The notes beneath the pieces were generated by a model. It did no database searches and had not been told where the DNA came from. It saw nothing but the letters and a program-made list of their open reading frames with translations. Shown in pieces: positions 9,548 through 19,406 of a stretch of DNA of 64,000 nt (its first letter is position 1; every line of letters starts with the position of its first letter). Source of the stretch: Dietzia cinnamea NBRC 102147 (lineage in GTDB: Bacteria > Actinomycetota > Actinomycetes > Mycobacteriales > Mycobacteriaceae); NCBI RefSeq assembly GCF_001571065.1, contig NZ_BCSW01000001.1:1-64000 (forward strand), given 5' to 3'. The translations under genes were made by a program, and so were the position numbers.

Positions 9548-10582
9548 TCAGTCGAGGAGCGTGGCGAGCTTCTCGATCTCCTCGACCGACCGACAGGTCA
9601 CGACGAGCATCGTGATGCCGGCGGCCTCCCACTCGGCGATCTGTTCGCGCACCGACGCCTCGTCACCGATGATCGCCGTGGCCTCCACCATCTCGTCCGG
9701 CACCGCGGCGGCGGCCTCGTCCTTGCGGCCGGCGCGGAACAGGCGGGTGATCTCCTCGACCTCGTCCGCGAAGCCCATGCGGCGGAACGCCTCGGCGTGG
9801 AAGTTCTTCTCCTCCGCGCCCATGCCGCCGGCGTACAGGGCGGTGAACGGCTTGTAGGCGTCGAGCACCGCGCGGCGATCGTCGGTGATGTGGAACTGGC
9901 AGAGGAACGCCACCTCGAAGTCCTCGCGGGTGCGGCGCGCGCCCGGGCGGGCGAAGCCCTCGTCGAGCCAGGCGTTGAACTCCGACGCCGTGCGCGGGGA
10001 GGCGAGGAAGCCCAGCCAGCCGTCGGCGATCTCCGCGGCCAGCGCCACGTTCTTGGGGCCCTCGGCACCCAGCCAGATGGGCACGTCCTCGCGCAGCGGG
10101 TGGACGATCGACTTGAGCGGCTTGCCCAGACCGGAGGCGTCGCCTCCGGCGTACGGCAGCGTGTAGGCCGGGCCGTCCGAGGTCACGGGTTCCTCACGCC
10201 GCAGGACCTTGCGGATGATGTCGATGTACTCCCGCGTCCGCGCGAGCGGCCTGGCGAACGGCTGGCCGTACCAGCCCTCCACCACCTGCGGCCCCGAGAC
10301 GCCCAGGCCCAGGCAGAAGCGGCCGCCGGACAGGTGGTCGAGCGTCAGGGTGCTCATCGCGGTGGCCGTGGGCGTGCGCGCCGAGAGCTGCACGACGGCC
10401 GTCGACAGGCGGATGTTCTCCGTCATGGAGCCGTACCAGGCCAGCGGCGTGAACGCGTCCGACCCCCACGCCTCGGCCGTAAAGACGGTGTCGAACCCCG
10501 CCCGGTCGGCGGCCACGACGAGCTCCGCGTGGTCGGCGGGCGGCTGCGCGCCCCAGTACCCCAGCTGCAAGGCGAATTTCAT
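9548..10582 (-). CDS. LLM-class (F420-dependent-type) oxidoreductase, Rv3520c-like
   Basis: 344-residue luciferase-like monooxygenase-family TIM barrel. The N-terminus MKFALQLGYWGAQ, the AEAWGSDAFTPLAW segment, the LSARTPTATAM segment and the [14 protein letters not shown] loop match the type of M. tuberculosis Rv3520c, which also lies next to the DUF35-ltp4-ltp3 genes. It probably uses coenzyme F420 or FMN on a steroid-derived intermediate; the reaction is unknown. The ATG at 10582 gives the family N-terminus. A CACACT hexamer 6 nt upstream could serve as a weak -10. It is divergent from the DUF35 operon and may share the KstR-type box at 10650-10663. Confidence 0.85.
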   Translation of the reverse strand: MKFALQLGYWGAQPPADHAELVVAADRAGFDTVFTAEAWGSDAFTPLAWYGSMTENIRLSTAVVQLSARTPTATAMSTLTLDHLSGGRFCLGLGVSGPQVVEGWYGQPFARPLARTREYIDIIRKVLRREEPVTSDGPAYTLPYAGGDASGLGKPLKSIVHPLREDVPIWLGAEGPKNVALAAEIADGWLGFLASPRTASEFNAWLDEGFARPGARRTREDFEVAFLCQFHITDDRRAVLDAYKPFTALYAGGMGAEEKNFHAEAFRRMGFADEVEEITRLFRAGRKDEAAAAVPDEMVEATAIIGDEASVREQIAEWEAAGITMLVVTCRSVEEIEKLATLLD

Positions 10583-10649
10583 GGACACAGTGTGACCCAC
10601 GCCGCCGGATCCGCGTGACGCACACCACGAAAAGCCGCCCGGAACTCGA

Positions 10650-10663
10650 TGGAACGTGTTCTA
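10650..10663. promoter_or_regulatory. KstR-type operator between the Rv3520c-like gene and the Rv3521-ltp4-ltp3 operon
   Basis: TGGAACGTGTTCTA is a full match to TnnAACnnGTTnnA. It ends 9 nt before the GTG start of the DUF35 gene and 68 nt from the divergent LLM gene, so it could control both. Confidence 0.75.
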
Positions 10664-10672
10664 CTTACGGGT

Positions 10673-11686
10673 GTGACGTCCAGAGAGATCGTTGTCGATA
10701 TCACCTCGCCGGACCAGCCCGTGCTGTCCGCCTCGCTGACGCCGTCCTTCAACTACACCAGGTCGACCGGCCCCGTGCTGGGAGCGTTCTTCACCGGCCT
10801 CCGCGACCGCCGCATCGTGGGCACCCGCGACTCCCAAGGCACCGTGCACGTCCCGCCGGTCGAGTTCGACCCGCATACGCGCGCGCCGCTCACCGAGACA
10901 GTGGAGGTCGGCTCGGGCGACGGGGTCGGCGGCGTCGTCGTGGCCTGGACCTGGGTTCCCGACCCCACCGAGTTCAACCCGCTCGACACGCCGTTCGCCT
11001 GGGCGCTCGTGCGGTTCGACGGCGCGGACACCGCCATGCTCCTGGCCCTGGCAGCTGACGGCCCCGAGGCCGTCAGCACCGGGATGCGCGTGCGCGTGCG
11101 GTGGTCGGCCGAGCGACGTGGCGACGTCCACGACATCGCGTGCGTGGTCCCCGAAGGGCACGACGACGACCACACCGACACCGACGCCCCGCCCACTGAC
11201 GGCGAGCCCGTCACCGGGATCGTCACCCCCATCGGCCTGTCGGTGACCCACACGGCCGCGCCCGCGGAGAGCGAGTTCCTACGCGCCATCGTGCAGGGCC
11301 GGATGCTGGGGCGCCGCCGCTCCAACGGCCCCGAGGTCTACGTCCCGCCGCGCGACTACTGCCCGTCCGACGGGGTGGCCATGGGCGAGTACCTCGAGGT
11401 CGCCGACGTCGGCACCGTCACCACGTTCGGCATCGTCAACGTGCCGTTCGCGGGGCAAGAGATCAAGCCCCCGTACGTCACGGCCTACATCCTGCTCGAC
11501 GGCTCCGACGTTCCCGTCCAGCACCTCGTCCTGGGCTGCGAGGCCTCGGAGATGCGGATCGGGATGCGCGTGCGCGCGGTGTGGGCGCCGGAGTCCGAGC
11601 GGCCCGCGTCCATGAAGGCCATCACGCACTTCGAGCCCAGCGGTGAGCCCGACACCGATCCCGCCACCGTCGCCACACACCTGTAG
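10673..11686 (+). CDS. Tandem DUF35 OB-fold protein (Rv3521-like)
   Basis: 337 residues with two DUF35/OB-fold units, about residues 10-155 and 175-325, joined by an acidic linker (EGHDDDHTDTDAPP). Each has the GRxxGxxxVPP-type strand (VGTRDSQGTVHVPPVEF; RRRSNGPEVYVPPRDY). DUF35 proteins act as the partner of thiolase-like steroid aldolases and hydratases. Here the next two genes are Ltp4 and Ltp3, so this is the likely subunit. No zinc-finger Cys set is visible. The GTG at 10673 is preferred over the ATG at 10649 because the KstR-type box would otherwise lie inside the coding region. Confidence 0.85.
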   Translation: MTSREIVVDITSPDQPVLSASLTPSFNYTRSTGPVLGAFFTGLRDRRIVGTRDSQGTVHVPPVEFDPHTRAPLTETVEVGSGDGVGGVVVAWTWVPDPTEFNPLDTPFAWALVRFDGADTAMLLALAADGPEAVSTGMRVRVRWSAERRGDVHDIACVVPEGHDDDHTDTDAPPTDGEPVTGIVTPIGLSVTHTAAPAESEFLRAIVQGRMLGRRRSNGPEVYVPPRDYCPSDGVAMGEYLEVADVGTVTTFGIVNVPFAGQEIKPPYVTAYILLDGSDVPVQHLVLGCEASEMRIGMRVRAVWAPESERPASMKAITHFEPSGEPDTDPATVATHL

Positions 11687-11696
11687 AGGACACCTC

Positions 11697-12764
11697 GTGA
11701 CCCAGACTGCTCCCCGGGACGTGGCCGTCATCGGTTTCGCCCACGCCCGCCATTCCGAGTCCACGTTCGGCACGACCAACGGTGTCGAGATGCTCGCCCC
11801 CGTCTTCGCCGAGTGCTACCGGCAGACCGGCCTCGACCGCACCGACATCGAGTTCTGGTGCTCGGGCTCGTCGGACTACCTGGCCGGCCGCGCCTTCTCC
11901 TTCATCTCCGCCGTCGACTCGATCGGCGCCGTGCCGCCGATCTCCGAGTCGCACGTGGAGATGGACGCCGCCTGGGCACTGTTCGAGGCGTACCTCAAGA
12001 TCGCCGCCGGCCACGCCGACACCGCACTGGTCTACGGCTTCGGAAAGGCCTCCGCCAGCGCGGACCTCGACACCGCGCTCGCACTGCAACTCGACCCCTA
12101 CACCGTGGCCCCGCTGTGGCCGGGCCGCCATCACGTGGCCGCGCTGCAGGCCCGGTCCGGCATCGACGCCGGGCGCTGGTCGGAGGCCGAGATGGCCGCC
12201 GTCGCCGCCCGCGCACACGGCCGGGACGCCACCGAACTCCTGGACGAGCCGTACATCGCCGACCCGCTGCGCCGCCACGACTGCCCGCCCGTCACCGACG
12301 GCGCCGCCGCGATCATCCTCGCCGCCGGCGACCGCGCCCGCGAACTGGTCGCCGACCCGGCCTACATCTCGGGGATCGAGCACATCGCCGACTCCGCCGA
12401 GTTCGGGGCGCGCGATCTCACGGATTCGCCCTCGGCCCGTGCTGCCGCGGTCCGGGCGAGTGGCTCGTCGTCGTCGTCGGATCGTCCTGACCTCGGCGGC
12501 GTCGGCGTCGCCGAGCTGCACACCCAGTACACGCACCAGGAACTGCTCCTCCGCGCGGCGCTGGACCTGCCCAGCGACGTCGTGGTGACCCCGTCGGGCG
12601 GCTCGCTGGTCGCCGACCCGCTGTTCTCCGCGGGGCTCGAGCGCATCGGCTACGCCGCCGAGGCCATCTGGTCCGGAGGCACCGAGCGCGCCCTGGCCCA
12701 CGCGACCAGCGGCCATCTGCTGCAGCAGAACCTCATCTGCCTCCTGGAAGGACGCACCGAATGA
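11697..12764 (+). CDS. ltp4: Thiolase-like lipid-transfer protein Ltp4 (Rv3522-like)
   Basis: 355-residue thiolase-fold protein of the SCP-x/Ltp type (RDVAVIGFAHARHSEST at the N-terminus, HVEMDAAWALFEAY, GFGKASASADLD, PVTDGAAAIILA). It lacks a classic thiolase catalytic Cys triad, as expected for Ltp proteins that act as retro-aldolases on steroid side-chain CoA esters. The order DUF35-Ltp4-Ltp3 equals Rv3521-Rv3523 of M. tuberculosis. The GTG start at 11697 lies 10 nt after the previous stop. The stop overlaps ltp3 (ATGA). A Ser-rich insertion (ASGSSSSSDRPD, near residue 260) is unusual but in frame. Confidence 0.85.
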   Translation: MTQTAPRDVAVIGFAHARHSESTFGTTNGVEMLAPVFAECYRQTGLDRTDIEFWCSGSSDYLAGRAFSFISAVDSIGAVPPISESHVEMDAAWALFEAYLKIAAGHADTALVYGFGKASASADLDTALALQLDPYTVAPLWPGRHHVAALQARSGIDAGRWSEAEMAAVAARAHGRDATELLDEPYIADPLRRHDCPPVTDGAAAIILAAGDRARELVADPAYISGIEHIADSAEFGARDLTDSPSARAAAVRASGSSSSSDRPDLGGVGVAELHTQYTHQELLLRAALDLPSDVVVTPSGGSLVADPLFSAGLERIGYAAEAIWSGGTERALAHATSGHLLQQNLICLLEGRTE

Positions 12765-13945
12765 GCGCCCACAGCTCCGGCCTGCCCGCCGCCGTGCTCG
12801 GCACCGGTCAGACCCACCACGTCTCGCGCCGCACCGACGTCTCCATGGCCGGCCTCTGCCGCGAGGCCATCGACGCCGCCATGGCCGACGCCGGTGTGGG
12901 CTGGGACGACATCGACGCGGTGATCGTGGGCAAGGCCCCCGACCTGTTCGAGGGGGTCATGATGCCCGAGTTGATGATGGCCGATGCCCTGGGCGCCGTG
13001 GGCAAGCCGCTCCTGCGGGTGCACACCGCCGGCTCCGTCGGCGGATCCACCGCGATCGTGGCCGCCTCCCACGTCCAGTCGGGGCGGTATCGGCGCGTGC
13101 TGGCCGTGGCGTGGGAAAAGCAGTCCGAGTCCAACGCCATGTGGGCCCTTTCGCTGCCCGTGCCGTTCACCGCGCCGGTCGGCGCCGGCGCCGGCGGTTA
13201 CTTCGCCCCGCACGTGCGCTCCTACATCCGGGGCAACGGCGCCCCAGAGCACGTGGGCGCCATGGTCGCGGTCAAGGACCGGCTCAACGGCTCCATCAAC
13301 CCCTACGCGCACCTCAAGCAGCCCGACATCACCGTCGACACGGTGCTCGAGGGCCAAATGCTGTGGGACCCGATCCGCTTCGACGAGACCTGCCCGTCCT
13401 CCGACGGCGCGTGCGCGATCGTGATCGGCGACGCCGAGGCCGCCGAGGCCGTGGAGTCCGCCGGCCGCCAGGTCGCCTGGATCCACGCCACCGCCCTGCG
13501 CACCGAGCCGGGCACCTTCGCCGGGCGCGACTACGCCAACCCGCAGGCCAGCCGCGATGCCGCGGCCGCGCTGTGGGCCGAGGCCGGGATCACCAACCCG
13601 GCCGAGGAGATCGACGCCGCCGAGATCTACGTCCCGTTCTCCTGGTTCGAGCCGATGTGGCTGGAGAGTCTCGGGTTCGCGGAACCGGGCGAGGGCTGGC
13701 GCATGACCGAGTCCGGCGTCACTGCGCGCGACGGCTCGCTGCCGGTCAACCCGTCCGGCGGCGTCCTGTGCTCCAACCCGATCGGAGCCTCGGGCATGCT
13801 GCGGTTCGCCGAGGCTGCCCGCCAGGTGATGAATCGCGCCGACGAGCACCAGATCCCCGGCGCCCGGAAGGCCCTCGGGCACGCCTACGGCGGGGGTTCA
13901 CAGTACTTCTCGATGTGGGTCGTGGGAACGGATCGTAAGCGATGA
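12761..13945 (+). CDS. ltp3: Thiolase-like lipid-transfer protein Ltp3 (Rv3523-like)
   Basis: 394-residue thiolase-fold protein of the SCP-x/Ltp family: AAVLGTGQTHH at the start, the HTAGSVGGSTAIVAA segment in place of the usual catalytic-Cys loop, DETCPSSDGACAIVIG, and VNPSGGVLCSNPIGASGMLRF near the C-terminus. It pairs with Ltp4 and the DUF35 protein, probably as a heteromeric aldolase or thiolase for a steroid side-chain CoA. The substrate is not established. It overlaps both neighbours by 4 nt, so translation is coupled along the operon. Confidence 0.85.
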   Translation: MSAHSSGLPAAVLGTGQTHHVSRRTDVSMAGLCREAIDAAMADAGVGWDDIDAVIVGKAPDLFEGVMMPELMMADALGAVGKPLLRVHTAGSVGGSTAIVAASHVQSGRYRRVLAVAWEKQSESNAMWALSLPVPFTAPVGAGAGGYFAPHVRSYIRGNGAPEHVGAMVAVKDRLNGSINPYAHLKQPDITVDTVLEGQMLWDPIRFDETCPSSDGACAIVIGDAEAAEAVESAGRQVAWIHATALRTEPGTFAGRDYANPQASRDAAAALWAEAGITNPAEEIDAAEIYVPFSWFEPMWLESLGFAEPGEGWRMTESGVTARDGSLPVNPSGGVLCSNPIGASGMLRFAEAARQVMNRADEHQIPGARKALGHAYGGGSQYFSMWVVGTDRKR

Positions 13946-14460
13946 ACAACCCCTACCTGGACGAGTCCGGCCAGTACCGACCGCTCGAGTTGAGCGCGGC
14001 CGCTCTGGCGAGTCCGGCCTACGCCGCCGCCCGCCGATCGTGGGCCGCGACCAACGCCGGTGACCGTGACGCCTGGATCGCCGGCTGGGCGCCCGAGGGC
14101 TGCATCGAGGACCCTGTCGGTCCGTCGATGTTCGACGCCGAGGGCGTCGGCCACCGCGGTACCGAGCGGCTTTTGGAGTTCTGGGAAAAGGCCGTGGCCA
14201 CCCCGGACCACATCGAGTTCCGCTTCGACCGCGGGATCGCCGCCGGCGACGAACTACTGTGCACCGGCACCATGCGCACGCATATGGGCGAGAACATCAT
14301 GGACATCGACATCGCCGTGGACTACCGCGTCGACTCCGACGGCCGCCTGGTCTCCCTCCGCGCCTTCTGGGAACAGGAGGTCGCGCTGACCTCGGGCCTG
14401 CGGCCGCTCACCGACGACGACAAAGCCGCCATCGCCGGCGCACTCCGGAAGGACAACTGA
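13942..14460 (+). CDS. NTF2-fold protein resembling ketosteroid isomerase
   Basis: 172 residues, a SnoaL/NTF2-fold protein. IEDPVGPSMFD (D57) matches the EDPVGS segment that carries the catalytic Asp of bacterial ketosteroid delta-isomerase. The C-terminal DSDGRLVSLRAFWEQE resembles the closing strand of that family. The position of the second catalytic Asp is off by one (VDYR), so isomerase activity is not certain. It overlaps ltp3 by 4 nt and precedes an LLM enzyme by 1 nt, so it belongs to this KstR-type operon. A role in moving a ring double bond is a reasonable inference. Confidence 0.7.
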   Translation: MNNPYLDESGQYRPLELSAAALASPAYAAARRSWAATNAGDRDAWIAGWAPEGCIEDPVGPSMFDAEGVGHRGTERLLEFWEKAVATPDHIEFRFDRGIAAGDELLCTGTMRTHMGENIMDIDIAVDYRVDSDGRLVSLRAFWEQEVALTSGLRPLTDDDKAAIAGALRKDN

Positions 14461-14461
14461 A

Positions 14462-15367
14462 ATGGCACGTGTAGTGGACGTCGAATTCTCCGTCCCGGTC
14501 TCATTCTCCCCCGTCGACCAGTACATCTCGATCGCCCGCGGCGCCGAGGCCGCCGGATTCGACCGGGTCGTCCTGCCGGATTCCCTGTTCCATCCGCGTC
14601 GTCAGGACAAGGAGTACCCGTACACGCCGGACGGCTCGCGCATGTGGGATGAGAATACCGAGTGGGTCGAGCCACTGATCGCCTCCGCCGCGATGGGCGG
14701 GGCCACCTCGACCATCCGGTTCTCCCCGCAGGTGCTCAAGGTCGGGCCGCGGAACCCGCTGCTGTTGACCCGGCAGGTCGCCTCCGTCGCACTGATGACC
14801 GGCAGCCGGCTCGACCTGGGCGTGGGGATCGGGTGGGACCCCAACGAGTTCGAATGGTGCGGCGCCCCGTTCAAAGGTCGCGGCAAACGGGTCGACGAGT
14901 CGCTGATGATCATGCGCGAGGGACTGAAGGGCGAGTGGATGGAGTTCCACGGCGACCACTTCGACTTCGATGAGCTCATCTTCACCCCGGCCCCGTCCGA
15001 GCAGGTGCCGTTCTACGTGGGTGGACACACCGAGATAGCCCTCAAACGTGCGGCACGGATCGGCCAGGGCTGGACCAGCGCGATGATGAAGTTCGACGAG
15101 ATCGCGGCCACCGTCACGCGCCTGCGCGAGTTGCTCGAGGCCAGCGGCCGCTCGCTCGCCGACCGCGGCGACGGCAAGCCCTTCGCCATCCAGGTGGTCT
15201 GCCTGGACAGGTTCGGCACCCGTGGTTTCACCGAGCTGGCCGAGGCCGGGGTCACGGACATCATCGTGTTGCCGTGGATGATCGAGGGACTCGGCTACGA
15301 CGCCACGGCCCAGCAGAAGATCGATTCGCTCCACCGCTTCGGCGAGAAGTACGGCCTCACCGGCTGA
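14462..15367 (+). CDS. LLM-class flavin/F420-dependent oxidoreductase
   Basis: 301-residue luciferase-like TIM barrel (FSVPVSFSPVDQYISIARGAE, VLPDSLFHPRR, LDLGVGIGWDPNEFEWCG, the FYVGGHTEIALKRAARIGQG nucleotide-binding region). It is a different subtype from the two Rv3520c-like enzymes in the window and about 45 residues shorter. Last gene of the DUF35-ltp4-ltp3-NTF2 operon, one base after the previous stop, so an oxidoreduction of a steroid intermediate is likely. Cofactor and substrate are not known. A hairpin follows at 15532-15573. Confidence 0.8.
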   Translation: MARVVDVEFSVPVSFSPVDQYISIARGAEAAGFDRVVLPDSLFHPRRQDKEYPYTPDGSRMWDENTEWVEPLIASAAMGGATSTIRFSPQVLKVGPRNPLLLTRQVASVALMTGSRLDLGVGIGWDPNEFEWCGAPFKGRGKRVDESLMIMREGLKGEWMEFHGDHFDFDELIFTPAPSEQVPFYVGGHTEIALKRAARIGQGWTSAMMKFDEIAATVTRLRELLEASGRSLADRGDGKPFAIQVVCLDRFGTRGFTELAEAGVTDIIVLPWMIEGLGYDATAQQKIDSLHRFGEKYGLTG

Positions 15368-15531
15368 CACCCGGCCTGCGGTGCCGATCAGGCGGGCACG
15401 TGCGCAGCGATGTCCTGGTACCGCCCGAGCTAGGACAGCCGGTCCCGCTCGGGGCGCCTCCCTCGCCGCGTACGCCTCCCCACCTCCCGCGGGAGCGTCT
15501 CCCCCGTGCGAGGGCGACCCCGGAAACACGT

Positions 15532-15573
15532 CAGCCCCGGCCCGGCCTGCGACAGCAGACGAGACCGGGGCTG
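15532..15573. terminator. Putative bidirectional terminator between the LLM gene and cyp125
   Basis: Inverted repeat CAGCCCCGG ... CCGGGGCTG with 9-bp arms and a 24-nt loop in the 248-nt gap between two convergent genes. No T-tract. The rest of this gap shows nothing else. Confidence 0.5.
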
Positions 15574-15615
15574 CTCGGCCACCGCAGGGTGCGCGGCCGT
15601 GGGTGCGGTGTCAGC

Positions 15616-16860
15616 TCAGTGAATGACCGGGCACTTGAAGTCGACCTTCCAGTCCTGGATGGCGTTGAGCCAGCCCGAACGCAGGCGGGTCGCGTCGCCC
15701 ATCGAGGTGATGTCGGGCATGTGGTCGGCGATCGCGTTGAAGATCAGCTCGATCTGCAGCTTCGCCAGGTTGGCGCCGATGCAGTAGTGCGGGCCGTTAC
15801 CGCCGAACGTCAGGTGCGGATTCGGGTCGCGCAGGATGTTGAAGGTGAACGGATCCTCGAAGACGTCCTCGTCGAAGTTCGCCGAGCCGTACATGATCGC
15901 GGCACGGTCGCCCTTCTTCATGGTCACGCCGCCGATCTCGACATCCTCGGTGGCGGTGCGCTGGAACGACGAGATCGGCGAGGCCCAGCGGAGGATCTCG
16001 TCGTAGGTGGTGTCCGGGCGCTCGGCCTTGAACAGCGCCCACTGGTCCGGGTTGTCCAGGAACGCGATCATCCCGTGGGTCGTGGCGTTACGGGTGGTCT
16101 CGTTGCCGGCCACCGCGAGCAGCACCACGAACCAGCCGAACTCGTCCGCGGAGAGCTTCTCGCCGTCAACGTCGGCCTGGACCAACTTGGTCACCAGGTC
16201 GTCCCGCGGGTCGACCTCGCGCTTGGCGGCCAGCTCCATGGCGTAGCCGAGGATCTCGGCGTTGGCGGCGTTGGACTCGTCCGCCAGTTCCGGGATGTCG
16301 TAGCTGGTCATCTTGTTGGACCACTCGAAAATCTGGTGGCGGTCCTCCTGCGGGATACCGATGAGTTCGGCGATGGCCTGCAGCGGGAGTTCGGAGGCCA
16401 CCTCGGTGATGAAATCTCCCCCGCCCTTGGCAGCGGCGGTCTCCACGATGTTCCGCGCCTTCTCGGCGAGGTTCTCACGCATCTTCGCGATGTTCCGCGG
16501 GGTGAACCCCTTGGAGATGATGCGGCGGTACTTCTTGTGCTCGTCGCCGTCCTGGTTGATGAACAGGAAGCGCGTCATCTCGACGATCTCGCGCTCGGTC
16601 CCGGGCGCGAAGCGCGGGATCGCAGTGTTCTCCCAGGTGGAGAACACCTCGTTGGTGCGCCGGGAGATCTCCTTGACGTCTGCGTGCTTGGTGACGACCC
16701 AGTAGCCGTCGTCGTCGTACCCGTCCGCGCCCGGCTCGTTGGCGCACCACCAGATCGGCTCGGTCTGCCGCAGGTGCATCCACTCCGGATGCGGAAGTCG
16801 CTTCTGGTAGAGCTCCGGGTCGGTGAAGTCGAACCCCTCGGGAATGGTGACTGGCTGCAC
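15616..16860 (-). CDS. cyp125: Cytochrome P450 CYP125-type steroid C26/C27 monooxygenase
   Basis: 414-residue cytosolic P450 with the oxygen-activation AGNETT (251-256), ExxR (E288-R291) and the heme loop FGGNGPHYCIGANLA (C360). GFDFTDPELYQKRLP, FSTWENTAIPRF and RLRSGWLNAI are characteristic of CYP125, which oxidises the terminal methyl of the cholesterol side chain. The start is the second of two close GTG codons (16860) because AGGAG sits five bases before it. Divergent from fadA5 across two KstR-type boxes, the same arrangement as Rv3545c-Rv3546. The igr genes that follow cyp125 in M. tuberculosis are absent here. Confidence 0.9.
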   Translation of the reverse strand: MQPVTIPEGFDFTDPELYQKRLPHPEWMHLRQTEPIWWCANEPGADGYDDDGYWVVTKHADVKEISRRTNEVFSTWENTAIPRFAPGTEREIVEMTRFLFINQDGDEHKKYRRIISKGFTPRNIAKMRENLAEKARNIVETAAAKGGGDFITEVASELPLQAIAELIGIPQEDRHQIFEWSNKMTSYDIPELADESNAANAEILGYAMELAAKREVDPRDDLVTKLVQADVDGEKLSADEFGWFVVLLAVAGNETTRNATTHGMIAFLDNPDQWALFKAERPDTTYDEILRWASPISSFQRTATEDVEIGGVTMKKGDRAAIMYGSANFDEDVFEDPFTFNILRDPNPHLTFGGNGPHYCIGANLAKLQIELIFNAIADHMPDITSMGDATRLRSGWLNAIQDWKVDFKCPVIH

Positions 16861-16942
16861 TGGCACTCCTTGGCCGCGTCGGTTTGCGTCAGGTGTTCGC
16901 TCCCACAACCCGGATACTGCGAACCCCTCGCCCGGGCTGTAA

Positions 16943-18193
<1,251 letters not shown>

Positions 18194-18194
18194 C

Positions 18195-18782
18195 ATGAGC
18201 AGCAACGTCATCGAGGCGGCCGCAGGACGTCGGCAGGAGATCTTTGCCGCCATCTCGTCCGCCTCCGGCACGGACGACGCGGTCAAGGCCGTATCCCACC
18301 TCCTGGCGGTCTCGACGGACGAGGCGCGCGAGGTTCTGCGCGCCCCGCTCGAGTCGTTCGTCGGCGGCGCCACCGAGCAACCGGACACCTCGAGTCCGTC
18401 GAGCTTCGCCCTGCACCCGTTCCGCGACTCGGACGAGCACAGTGCGCTGTACAAGGCGCGCTCGACCGACGCCTCGTCGGCGACGGGCGGCACGTGGGAC
18501 GAGAGCCGCACGGAGCAGGAGCGCCGCGAGGGGCTGAAACGGATCGACGCCGAGTCGGCGATGTGGTTCGTCGCCGTCGACGGCGCGCGGGGCACCCAGG
18601 TGGGCCTCGTGTTCGGCGAGCAGGTCAACGACGGCGATGTTGACGTTGCGATCTGGATCCACCCGGAGGAGCGGAAGAAGGGATACGGCCTGCTGGCGCT
18701 CAAGGAGAGCCGCCGTGAGCTCGCGGCGTTCTTCCCCGGCAAGCACGTAATCGTCCGTGCACCCATGGCCGGCGGCAAGTGA
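18195..18782 (+). CDS. GNAT-like protein in the fadA5 operon
   Basis: 195 residues. The N-terminal 75 residues are helical and unrecognised. The C-terminal part (about 110-190) resembles a GNAT acetyltransferase core: WFVAVDGARGTQVGLVFGE, VDVAIWIHPEERKKGYGLLAL (the RxxGxG-like acetyl-CoA loop), RRELAAFFPG. Substrate and role are unknown. It is embedded between fadA5 (1-nt gap) and the Ddn-like gene (stop overlaps a GTG start), where M. tuberculosis has no gene between Rv3546 and Rv3547. The assignment to GNAT rests on the C-terminal motif only. Confidence 0.6.
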   Translation: MSSNVIEAAAGRRQEIFAAISSASGTDDAVKAVSHLLAVSTDEAREVLRAPLESFVGGATEQPDTSSPSSFALHPFRDSDEHSALYKARSTDASSATGGTWDESRTEQERREGLKRIDAESAMWFVAVDGARGTQVGLVFGEQVNDGDVDVAIWIHPEERKKGYGLLALKESRRELAAFFPGKHVIVRAPMAGGK

Positions 18783-19300
18783 CGGATCAGCAGCCCGAGA
18801 CCGGCACCGACGACCCACGGCGTGGCGCGCCGTGGGTCGTCGGCGTGATCAAGGTGATGTCGCGGGCCAACACGTGGCTGTACCAGCGCACGGGCGGTCG
18901 GATCGGCGGGACCTGGCGGGTGGGATCGGCGCAGCGGGCGCCGGTCCCGGTGTGTTTGCTGACGACGACGGGGCGCAAATCCGGCGAACCACGCACGGTC
19001 CCGTTGCTGCACATCCCGGACGGAGACCGCGTCCTGTTGGTCGCCTCGCAGGGCGGGCTGCCCTCGCATCCGCAGTGGTATCGCAACATCCTGGCGGACC
19101 CGTCCGTCACCGTGCAGGTGGGCCGCCGGGTCAGGTCGATGACGGCGAGGGAGGCCACCCCGGGCGAGCGGGCCGAGTTGTGGCCGCGGCTCGTCGAGCG
19201 TTACGCGGATTTTGCTGAGTATCAGGCAAACACGAGCCGCGTGATTCCGGTGGTGATCTGCGAGCCCGCGGAGAGGTCGCGCGCCGGCCGGAGTGGTTGA
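18779..19300 (+). CDS. Deazaflavin (F420)-dependent nitroreductase family protein, Ddn-like (Rv3547-like)
   Basis: 173 residues with the split-barrel fold of Ddn: LLTTTGRKSGEPRTVPLLHI is the F420-binding strand-turn, followed by VASQGGLPSHPQWYRNILADPSVTVQVG. Such proteins reduce quinone- or nitro-type acceptors with reduced F420. The GTG start overlaps the previous stop (GTGA). It occupies the same place next to fadA5 as ddn in M. tuberculosis. It is the last gene before a promoter-less 106-nt gap, in which nothing else is visible. Confidence 0.85.
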   Translation: MTDQQPETGTDDPRRGAPWVVGVIKVMSRANTWLYQRTGGRIGGTWRVGSAQRAPVPVCLLTTTGRKSGEPRTVPLLHIPDGDRVLLVASQGGLPSHPQWYRNILADPSVTVQVGRRVRSMTAREATPGERAELWPRLVERYADFAEYQANTSRVIPVVICEPAERSRAGRSG

Positions 19301-19406
19301 TTCGCCAACTTGGTGCACGTCAGCCATGCGTCATCGCCGCGGACACGATGAGGTCGCCTAACGAGTGCACGCCATTGACAAATCTTCATACTCAGAGGAT
19401 TCTTAC

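Noticed and set aside
10649-10672. Upstream ATG as start of the DUF35 gene
   Set aside because: The KstR-type box (10650-10663) would lie inside the coding sequence. The GTG at 10673 starts the DUF35 homology properly.
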